Positions 7,707 to 13,872 of a stretch of DNA of 13,964 nucleotides are shown piece by piece. Position numbers and translations under genes: made by a program. Position 1 is the stretch's first letter. Every line of letters starts with the position of its first letter. The notes under the pieces were generated by a model that searched no databases, was not told where the DNA came from, and saw only the letters and a program-made list of their open reading frames with translations. Source of the stretch: Bdellovibrio sp. (GTDB lineage Bacteria > Bdellovibrionota > Bdellovibrionia > Bdellovibrionales > UBA1609); NCBI GenBank assembly GCA_003694355.1, contig RFKI01000156.1, forward strand, positions 1 through 13,964, written 5' to 3'.

Positions 7707-8663
7707 TTAAAAGTCAAACAATGCGCTCACAGAGTCGTATGTTACAATGCGCTTAATTGCCTCTGCAACCACTGGAGCCATGCTAATAACCTTAAACTTT
7801 TGGCTTTTTAAAGCCTCTGAGCTCAAGGGGATGGTGTCAGTTACCCACACTTCCTCTATGGGACTTTCTGTAAGGCGCTTAATCGCTGGTCCCGAGAGAA
7901 CAGGGTGTGTTGCAATGGCGAATACTCTTTTTGCCCCATTTTTTAGCAGGCTGTCAACTGCCTGAACCATAGTTCCTGCTGTATCTATCATATCATCTAA
8001 AATAATAGCCGTTTTCCCCTTCACATCTCCTATCAAGTGAAAGGCTTTGGCCTCATTAGGGCCCATTCGGCGTTTGTCAATGATGGCAATAGAACAGTGG
8101 ATGCGTTTGGCAAAAGCCCGGGCTCTTTCAACTCCTCCTGCATCAGGGCTTACACACACAAACTCGTCACCTTCTCCGTAGGCATCTTTCCAGGAACTGG
8201 CAAAGCTGGGAATAGAGAACAGGTGGTCTACGGGACCGTCAAAAAAACCCTGGATTTGTGAGGAATGGAGGTCAATGGCAAGAAGGCGGTTAGCTCCAGA
8301 GGTTTTACAAAGGTTGGCAACACATTTGGCAGAAATAGGGGCTCTTGGAGCGACTTTGCGGTCCTGTCGAGCATAGCCATAATAGGGCAAAACAGCGGTG
8401 ATTTCTTTAGCTGAAGCTCTACGCATTGCGTCTAATATAATAAAAAGTTCCATGTAGCTTTCATTAACAGGGGGGCAGGTGCTTTGAATGACAAAAACAT
8501 GGCTACCTCTTACACTTTCATGGATTTCCACTTGAACTTCGCCATCGGAAAAGCGGCCAAATTTACAACGCCCGAGGGGAACCTGAGCAAATTCCGCTAC
8601 TTTTTGAGCAAAAAGGGGATTGGTATTCCCGCTGAAAATTTGAAAGCGATTGGAAGATGACAT
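7707..8663 (-). CDS. prs: Ribose-phosphate pyrophosphokinase (PRPP synthetase)
   Basis: Makes 5-phosphoribosyl 1-diphosphate from ribose 5-phosphate and ATP, feeding purine, pyrimidine, NAD, histidine and tryptophan synthesis. At 318 aa it has standard length for class I. Motifs in order: SGNTNPLFAQ at the N-terminus, KFGRFSDGEVQVEI (34-47), the ATP-binding flexible loop YYGYARQDRK (94-103), DLHSSQIQGFF (131-141), VSPDAGGVERARAFAKR (171-187), and the PRPP/ribose-phosphate loop DDMIDTAGT (223-231). AAGGAG at 8673-8678 is 9 nt from the ATG. It is the first gene of the prs-rplY-pth-ychF unit and is transcribed divergently from the STAS gene, with a 91-nt region between them that must hold the promoters of both. 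Confidence 0.97.
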   Translation of the reverse strand: MSSSNRFQIFSGNTNPLFAQKVAEFAQVPLGRCKFGRFSDGEVQVEIHESVRGSHVFVIQSTCPPVNESYMELFIILDAMRRASAKEITAVLPYYGYARQDRKVAPRAPISAKCVANLCKTSGANRLLAIDLHSSQIQGFFDGPVDHLFSIPSFASSWKDAYGEGDEFVCVSPDAGGVERARAFAKRIHCSIAIIDKRRMGPNEAKAFHLIGDVKGKTAIILDDMIDTAGTMVQAVDSLLKNGAKRVFAIATHPVLSGPAIKRLTESPIEEVWVTDTIPLSSEALKSQKFKVISMAPVVAEAIKRIVTYDSVSALFDF

Positions 8664-8684
8664 AGGGAAAAACTCCTTTTAGGC

Positions 8685-8714
8685 TATATAGCGGAAGGCC
8701 TTTTAAAAGTCCAA
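8685..8714 (-). promoter_or_regulatory. Candidate prs operon promoter
   Basis: On the minus strand TTGGAC (8709-8714) is followed after 18 nt by TATATA (8685-8690), which lies within the palindrome CTATATAG. The -10 matches four of six consensus positions and the -35 three of six. A start about 7 nt downstream would leave only a short leader containing the prs ribosome site. A 10-bp palindrome CTTTTAAAAG (8700-8709) lies in the spacer and could be an operator or chance. Weak evidence. Confidence 0.25.
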
Positions 8715-8719
8715 TTTTA

Positions 8720-8748
8720 TTGACAATCTTCTGCAAGAAACCAATGAT
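8720..8748 (+). promoter_or_regulatory. Candidate promoter of the STAS-ABC unit, giving a leaderless mRNA
   Basis: TTGACA at 8720-8725 is a perfect -35 box. At exactly 17 nt lies AATGAT (8743-8748), four of six against TATAAT. Transcription would then be expected to begin about 7 nt after the -10, at or next to the ATG at 8755. Since no Shine-Dalgarno sequence precedes that ATG, a leaderless transcript is a coherent reading. Confidence 0.45.
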
Positions 8749-8754
8749 ATTTAT

Positions 8755-9099
8755 ATGGACATTGAAGTCTGTAAAAAAGAAAATGGAGTTTTGCTATCGT
8801 TAATGGATCGGGTGGATTCCTTCAATTATGATGAAACCACTCGCCAAATCCGATCGAAAGTTTCTCCCAAAAGAAATAAGGTCATAGCGATTGATTTATC
8901 AAAGGTTCAATTTCTTAGCTTGAAAGCCATTCGTTTTCTCCACCAAATGGCCAAAGAGGCCAAAGAAAATGGTGGTAGCCTTGCCCTCGTTGGCGTGAGC
9001 GAGAAACTGAAGCGGCAAATAGATATTTATGTGTCTTTGGATCCTTTTGTTGTTTATAAGTCCATAAAGGATTGGGAAGAGACAGTGACTTGCTCATAA
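8755..9099 (+). CDS. Small STAS-domain protein (anti-sigma-factor antagonist-like or MlaB-like)
   Basis: A 114-aa cytoplasmic protein consisting of a single STAS fold. A beta start GVLLSLMDRVDSFN (11-24) is followed by a central strand KVIAIDLSKVQFLS (42-55), then a helix AIRFLHQMAKEAKENGG and a strand SLALVGVS (75-82). STAS domains either act as anti-sigma-factor antagonists controlled by serine phosphorylation or bind partners such as ABC ATPases (MlaB with MlaF). Here the usual D-S-S-G segment after the central strand reads S-L-K-A (55-58), so the phosphorylated serine is replaced by Lys57 and regulation by a SpoIIAB/RsbW-type kinase at that site is unlikely. No ribosome site precedes the ATG, although the fold requires this start. 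The ABC exporter genes begin 47 nt downstream on the same strand, so a partnership with that transporter is a reasonable inference. Confidence 0.8.
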   Translation: MDIEVCKKENGVLLSLMDRVDSFNYDETTRQIRSKVSPKRNKVIAIDLSKVQFLSLKAIRFLHQMAKEAKENGGSLALVGVSEKLKRQIDIYVSLDPFVVYKSIKDWEETVTCS

Positions 9100-9133
9100 A
9101 AATCGAATATTCTTTGGTTTTTCTCTAAATAAA

Positions 9134-9139
9134 AAGGAG
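9134..9139 (+). promoter_or_regulatory. Strong ribosome binding site pointing to an ATT start codon
   Basis: AAGGAG at 9134-9139 is the only good Shine-Dalgarno sequence ahead of the ABC ATPase. Seven nucleotides downstream, in the ATPase frame, is ATT (9147). No ATG, GTG or TTG lies within normal reach of the site in that frame. The first conventional starts, TTG 9177 and GTG 9180, are about 40 nt away and have no site of their own. Confidence 0.65.
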
Positions 9140-9146
9140 AAGAACC

Positions 9147-10055
9147 ATTCAGGATAAGCCACTAGAAATTCGTCATTTGGTGAAAGACTATGGGAAGGTT
9201 AAGGCCGTCCAGGATGTGAGTTTCCATCTGGAGCCTGGAGAGGTTTTTGGATTGCTGGGCCCTAATGGAGCTGGGAAGACCTCTTTGATTTCCACGATTG
9301 TCACTTTAGAGAAGCCGACTTCCGGGCAGGTACTGGTTTATGGTTTCGATGTGACTCGACAACCTTCAGAAGCGAAAAAGTGTGTTGGCTTTGTGCCCCA
9401 GGAGATTGTTCATCATGGTTTTTTTAATGTGGAAGAAATCATGCGATTTTATTCAGGATATTTTGGTTACTGGAATAACCAGAAGCGCATAGAGGAGTTG
9501 CTAAAGAAGCTGAGCCTATGGCCTCATCGTCATAAAAAAGTAAGGCAGTTAAGTGGTGGTATGAAAAGGCGGCTCCTTATTGCAAAGGCCTTATCTCACA
9601 ATCCAAAGTTGATTCTATTGGATGAGCCCACAGCTGGTGTGGATGTGGAACTGCGAGATCAGTTGTGGGAACTTATTCGAGAGCTACAAAAAGAGGGCAT
9701 TACCATTTTATTAACCACTCATTATCTTGAGGAAGCGGAAGCTCTTTGTCAGCGAGTGGGAATTATTCATAAGGGAAAACTGTTGGCTTTAGGGCCCACA
9801 CAAGAACTTATTGAAAAGTTCACTCAAAGAGAAATCCATATTTGCACAAAAGAGCCCAAGTCAGCTATTACGCACCCTCTTTTAATTTCTCAAGAAGGCA
9901 ATCGTTTAATTTTCCGAATTCCTTCTCATCAAACAGTGGGGGAAATATTAAAGAGTCTTCAAATCAGTTTGGATGATGTGGTGGATTTACAAACGAAAGA
10001 AGGCAGTTTGGAGCAGGCTTTCCGAAGAGTGATAGGAGAGGAGCTGTCGTGTTAG
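9147..10055 (+). CDS. ABC-2-type exporter ATPase (YadG/CcmA-like), probable ATT start
   Basis: Nucleotide-binding subunit that powers an exporter with the permease encoded next. Numbered from ATT 9147 (302 aa), Walker A GPNGAGKTS is at 38-46, the Q-loop is in GFVPQE, signature LSGGM is at 135-139, Walker B LILLDEP at 155-161, and the H-loop TTHYLEEAE contains His192. A C-terminal extension follows, as in the YadG/DrrA class. Start choice is unusual. Beginning at TTG 9177 (292 aa) would remove the first beta strand (LEIRHLVKDYG) that opens essentially all ABC ATPases. The frame is open upstream, and an ATT sits 7 nt after a strong AAGGAG. A sequencing error in an ATG is the alternative. It follows the STAS gene by 47 nt and overlaps the permease gene by 7 nt. 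Confidence 0.92.
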   Translation: MQDKPLEIRHLVKDYGKVKAVQDVSFHLEPGEVFGLLGPNGAGKTSLISTIVTLEKPTSGQVLVYGFDVTRQPSEAKKCVGFVPQEIVHHGFFNVEEIMRFYSGYFGYWNNQKRIEELLKKLSLWPHRHKKVRQLSGGMKRRLLIAKALSHNPKLILLDEPTAGVDVELRDQLWELIRELQKEGITILLTTHYLEEAEALCQRVGIIHKGKLLALGPTQELIEKFTQREIHICTKEPKSAITHPLLISQEGNRLIFRIPSHQTVGEILKSLQISLDDVVDLQTKEGSLEQAFRRVIGEELSC

Positions 10056-10831
10056 AAAAACAAATCCCTTTTTGGAGTCTTTTGGTTCGAGAGGTCATGC
10101 GCTTTTATAAGGTGATTGTGCAAACGGTGCTGGCTCCTATTGTCGGCTCAAGCCTTTACTTGCTTGTTTTTGGAGTGAGCCTGGGACGTCAGATAAAGAT
10201 GGCAGATATCTCTTACTTGGGTTTTTTGGTGCCAGGGTTGGTGATGATGGGAGTTTTGAACAATGCTTTTCAAAATGCTTCCAGCTCTATTATCAGTTCC
10301 AAGTTTAGTGGGGATCTGGAAGATTATAAGGTGTCCCCTTTAACGTATCAGCAAATTATATGGGCTTTGGCTTTAGGAGGGTTGTTTAGGGGGCTCATTG
10401 TGGGGACAGTGACTTTTTGCATTGGACAACTATTTTACTGGGGGATGCATCATCAATTTTTAGGAGTGGCTCATCCCTTCCTTTTGATTTTGTTTTTAAT
10501 TATAGGTGGGTTGTCTTTTGCCATGATAGGACTTAGTGTGGCTATAAGAGTTAAGAGTGTTGATCAGTTGGGAGCCTTTGGGAACTTTATTTTAGTGCCG
10601 TTGATTTATCTAGGTGGAGTGTTCTTTTCCATTAAGACATTACATCCTTTTTGGGAGCACCTTTCGCATTTCAATCCCGTTTTGTATTTTATTAATGGGG
10701 TTCGATATGGGATTTTAGGAACAACGGATGTATCTATTCCTTTAGCTTTAGGAATTGCCGTTTTAACAATAGTGAGTGTGAATGTATTTTCGCTTTATAG
10801 TCTAAGAAACAGTAGCTTTTCTCGCTGGTAA
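10049..10831 (+). CDS. ABC-2-type transporter permease (YadH-like)
   Basis: Inner-membrane subunit of an ABC exporter. The 260-aa protein has about six hydrophobic segments in the ABC-2 pattern: an opening near residues 22-45 (KVIVQTVLAPIVGSSLYLLV), FLVPGLVMMGVL at about 59-70, and the cytoplasmic stretch NAFQNASSSIISSKFSGDLE. The last part, LGGVFFSIKTLHPFWEHLSH then FNPVLYFINGVRYGILG, is characteristic of the YadH/NodJ branch. Start is GTG 10049, with AGGAG at 10039-10043 giving 5 nt spacing, inside the ATPase gene (7-nt overlap), which implies coupling. Substrate is unknown; relatives export drugs, polysaccharides or lipids. Its stop is only 5 nt from the stop of the convergent 1011-aa gene. 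Confidence 0.93.
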   Translation: MLEKQIPFWSLLVREVMRFYKVIVQTVLAPIVGSSLYLLVFGVSLGRQIKMADISYLGFLVPGLVMMGVLNNAFQNASSSIISSKFSGDLEDYKVSPLTYQQIIWALALGGLFRGLIVGTVTFCIGQLFYWGMHHQFLGVAHPFLLILFLIIGGLSFAMIGLSVAIRVKSVDQLGAFGNFILVPLIYLGGVFFSIKTLHPFWEHLSHFNPVLYFINGVRYGILGTTDVSIPLALGIAVLTIVSVNVFSLYSLRNSSFSRW

Positions 10832-10836
10832 TGATC

Positions 10837-13800
10837 TTAGAGGGGTGTCGCTATATCTACATAAATTGTCTTCACTCTCGATAAATCAAGGCTGGAGTCA
10901 AAAGACAGGAGTCCTTTTTCCCACTTATAGAATCTCTTTTCTATTACCTTCATTGAGCCATTATTTTCTGTGGCTCGGACTCTATAGACCCATTCGCCTT
11001 TATTTTCATCAAGATCCACTTTGTAAGTTCTTTGGGCTGCTTTTGTGATCAGATCAAAAACAAAGTTCATGGAAGTTTCATAAGTGGGTTGATCTGCAAA
11101 GAGGCGATCTTTTTTATAAGTAGGGATACAAGCTGGGAGCGTTTTCATGTGTTGAGGGCCCAGCACTTTTTCAAGAGCCTTGAAGGTTTTGCCCTCATAA
11201 TTCAGGTCATTAGAAGGGCCATAGTAGTCTTCCAGATTAGCTCCCTGGCAATCTTGGGCCTCTTTTTCTGGATCATTGATAAAAGCCAAGATGTAAAATT
11301 TATCTCCATAGACTTCTTTTGCTTTTCTGGCAATGGTGGCCACAATGCCATCTGGAGCTATGAGGCTGATTTTACTTTGATCTGTGGGTTTCCAGGAATA
11401 AGTGATAACTTCTTTATGTCCATTGGAGCGAGTGCAACTTTCAATGGGTTCATCTGTTCCATAGTCAGGAAGGTTAGAGGCTTCTGCGTGAGCGCGGATG
11501 GAGTCAGCGGTGTAGTTGCCTTCACAGATTTTGCCATTGGTGGATTCAAAAATAAAATTGTCCTTTCTGGCGGCTTGAGTGTAAACCAGTTTACAGCTAT
11601 GAACATTTTGAATGTCAGAAAATTCTGGAGAGTTACAAGAAATGGACGTGTTAGTCAGCCCACCTTGCCAAGGGTCTATGTATTTTGTGCTAAGCACTTT
11701 TTCTGAAGAGTTTCTGTGTTTGCAGAGGTAGTTACAGGAAATATCTGAAGTGGTGAGGGTTATGGGAATTCCAGCAGCATCAAGCTCTTTTTGAAGGCTG
11801 TTTAGTGCCAGGGAAGTTTCTTCCTGAGAACAAGGAAGTTTAACATCTTCTGAAGGGTCTCCAGCTCTTTTCCCGGGGCACAGTTCCCCAGAAGGTATCT
11901 TATCTACGGGGAGTGATGTTTTTTGCGGTCTAAAAGTGGTTGTTACATGTTCACAGGTATAAGTGCAACTGATGTCGTTTAAACTTAAAGATGTATGGAT
12001 CCCCATCGCAGCTAGAGAACTTTCCAATTTTGTTTTGACAGCTTGAAGTTCTGAGTTTGTACAAGAATCTGTAACGTTTTGAGTGGGGTCACCATAAGAT
12101 AAACCATTGCAAAGTCCTCCTGCAGGCACTCTTTGTGCGAGTTTTTGGTCTCCTTTTTTATAAAGAGAACTTTCTGAACAGGAGTTTTCACAGGAAATAG
12201 CTTCTGTTGGAATTTGACTGAGCTTCGCTAAAGCAATGGCCGCATTTTTTTCTGTGGCATTGCAGGTGTAGCGGCTTGCCGGACAAGACCCAAAGTCACT
12301 GCGTCTGTTCAGGTTACTAACCGAAATGTTTTGTGTTCTCCCCAGGTAGTTGTTGATATTGTTATTGTTTGTATAAGTGGTTGAACAGTATGGAATCAAA
12401 TCTGAAAGTTTACCTGTATAGCCTCTTTTTTGGGCCACCCAAGAACGACAAGCATCAATCGTGGCGACTTCTGAAGGGAATGTAACGGGTTCTTTAACAA
12501 CAATCAGCTCATTATCAATCCAGTCCCTTTTCCAACCAGAAAGAGATTCTGTGCACTTAACCTGGCAGGTTCCGTTTATCTTGTCGGGATATTGTTTGGC
12601 AATGATTGTATTAAAATCATTTAGAGCAGATCCTGAACAGGTTTGAAAAGAGGTTGAGTTAGAAGGACACATGCCAGGGGTTTTTTGTTTATAGGTAATG
12701 GTTTGAGTTTGAACTTGGGTAATAGGAAGTCCATCATCATATCCAACAACGACTTTTCTTTTAAATTGCATAGTCCAGATGTTCTCTTTGATCCGGTGCT
12801 GGACAATTCTTCGGGCTTTTTTATAGCTTAGAGATGTTTTTATGGTCCTTACTTTATCATTTTTAAGTTGATAATTAAGGTACTCTCTTCTTTTATAGGA
12901 CTTTTTAATGGTGGAACTGGGAGAAAAAGATAGTCGCTCTTGAGCTACATAAGAGTAACGATACTTCTTGGTTTCTTTGATGGCGGGACGGAATTTAACA
13001 GTATAGGTGAAATGACAATCAGGGTCTTCATCTGTACAAGGTGTTTGTCCATATTGAGAAGGGGAGTTTGGCACGCGGCTGTATCTTTGTATGAACTCTT
13101 TTAAACAGTTTTGTTCGGTGGAGGAGTCATCTTCGTTGGTTGCAATAATAAAGGTTTGAAATTTTCCAACTTTATCAGATTTATGTTCTTCAATATTTCT
13201 TAGAAGGGAGCAGAGGCCCATTTCCATGGAAGAGCCATTCGTGTCCACTTTATTTATTTCATTAAATACGTTTTGTTGAAATTGAGCAAACTGGTTGTTG
13301 TCCATATTTTGGTGAAAGGTGATGTTTTGAAATGGAGAGTGATTGAGATATTGAGTGACCTTTTCATAGGAATTATAAAGGGGCATGCCATTGGCATCCA
13401 TAGCGTTTTTATAGGAGGCAAGGTCACTTAATGAAAAATTTAAGGCAGGAACAAGTTCTCCATTTTCATTGGCGATTTTATAGAAGGAATCAAGGAGAAT
13501 ATTTTTGTGAATATCACTTTTATGGTTTTTCTTGTCTTCAGGGGTTAGTTCCTGGGTGGTGGTATAAAGTTGAAAACTTCCATTAAAGCCTTTTAAAGCT
13601 GAAGTGGTGGCGCTTAAAGACTTTTTCACGCTATCCTGAATCAAACTCATGCTATTGGAATTATCTAGAATGGTTGTCACATCAATGTCAGGACGATTTT
13701 CTTTAAACTGAGGTTGAAGAGTCACTTGTCTTAAAGAACCCACTCCTGCTTTTAACAACTCACTGGTGGTTTCGAAAGCCACATCCGAGCAGTTTTGAAA

Positions 13801-13872
13801 AATGGTTATAATTAAAGAAAATGTAATAAAAAGAGTGCCAAATACAAATATCTTTGTGTTTTTAAAAGACAT
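10837..13872 (-). CDS. Large putative lipoprotein with interrupted von Willebrand A-like domain and Cys repeats
   Basis: Not recognised as a named gene; function unknown. The 1011-aa product starts with a basic/hydrophobic leader ending IFQNC (Cys28), a likely but non-canonical lipobox (Asn at -1). Residues about 64-262 look like the start of a von Willebrand A domain: a strand leading to the metal-site motif DNSNSM (70-75; D-x-S-x-S), TNGSSMEMGL (211-220) in place of the second metal loop, and FIIATNEDDSS (241-251) as the fourth strand. Residues about 263-836 form a long insert, with a basic Tyr/Lys/Arg-rich stretch (290-395) and four Cys modules (402-717). Residues about 837-870 (GIVATIARKAKEVYGDKFYI, then LAFIND) resemble the next helix and strand of the same fold. 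The C-terminal 65 residues are probably a beta domain. GAGGGG at 13878-13883 is 5 nt from the ATG. It is probably exported and envelope- or surface-anchored, stabilised by metal and possibly disulfides. Confidence 0.85.
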   Translation of the reverse strand: MSFKNTKIFVFGTLFITFSLIITIFQNCSDVAFETTSELLKAGVGSLRQVTLQPQFKENRPDIDVTTILDNSNSMSLIQDSVKKSLSATTSALKGFNGSFQLYTTTQELTPEDKKNHKSDIHKNILLDSFYKIANENGELVPALNFSLSDLASYKNAMDANGMPLYNSYEKVTQYLNHSPFQNITFHQNMDNNQFAQFQQNVFNEINKVDTNGSSMEMGLCSLLRNIEEHKSDKVGKFQTFIIATNEDDSSTEQNCLKEFIQRYSRVPNSPSQYGQTPCTDEDPDCHFTYTVKFRPAIKETKKYRYSYVAQERLSFSPSSTIKKSYKRREYLNYQLKNDKVRTIKTSLSYKKARRIVQHRIKENIWTMQFKRKVVVGYDDGLPITQVQTQTITYKQKTPGMCPSNSTSFQTCSGSALNDFNTIIAKQYPDKINGTCQVKCTESLSGWKRDWIDNELIVVKEPVTFPSEVATIDACRSWVAQKRGYTGKLSDLIPYCSTTYTNNNNINNYLGRTQNISVSNLNRRSDFGSCPASRYTCNATEKNAAIALAKLSQIPTEAISCENSCSESSLYKKGDQKLAQRVPAGGLCNGLSYGDPTQNVTDSCTNSELQAVKTKLESSLAAMGIHTSLSLNDISCTYTCEHVTTTFRPQKTSLPVDKIPSGELCPGKRAGDPSEDVKLPCSQEETSLALNSLQKELDAAGIPITLTTSDISCNYLCKHRNSSEKVLSTKYIDPWQGGLTNTSISCNSPEFSDIQNVHSCKLVYTQAARKDNFIFESTNGKICEGNYTADSIRAHAEASNLPDYGTDEPIESCTRSNGHKEVITYSWKPTDQSKISLIAPDGIVATIARKAKEVYGDKFYILAFINDPEKEAQDCQGANLEDYYGPSNDLNYEGKTFKALEKVLGPQHMKTLPACIPTYKKDRLFADQPTYETSMNFVFDLITKAAQRTYKVDLDENKGEWVYRVRATENNGSMKVIEKRFYKWEKGLLSFDSSLDLSRVKTIYVDIATPL
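11722..12669 (-). repeat. Four degenerate four-cysteine modules inside the vWA-like lipoprotein
   Basis: Protein-level repeats read on the minus strand. Module 1: Cys 402, 412, 436, 440. Module 2: Cys 530, 537, 561, 565. Module 3: Cys 588, 604, 636, 640. Module 4: Cys 665, 681, 713, 717. Every module ends C-x3-C. The gap between the second and third Cys is exactly 24 residues in modules 1 and 2 and exactly 32 in modules 3 and 4. Modules 3 and 4 are clearly related in sequence (P-[AS]-G-x-L-C-x-G, then GDP, then DISC-x-Y-x-C-[EK]-H). Approximate DNA positions are 12553-12669, 12178-12285, 11953-12111 and 11722-11880. Confidence 0.75.

Noticed and set aside
8700..8709. CTTTTAAAAG palindrome between prs and the STAS gene as a regulator binding site
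   Set aside because: A 10-bp AT-rich palindrome is easily found by chance in this base composition, and no second copy was noticed nearby.
11032..11706. 224-codon open frame on the plus strand opposite the large lipoprotein gene
   Set aside because: It lies wholly antisense to a well-supported 1011-aa frame. Its product is Phe/Ile/Ser-rich without recognisable motifs and it has no ribosome site; it is a shadow of the coding strand.
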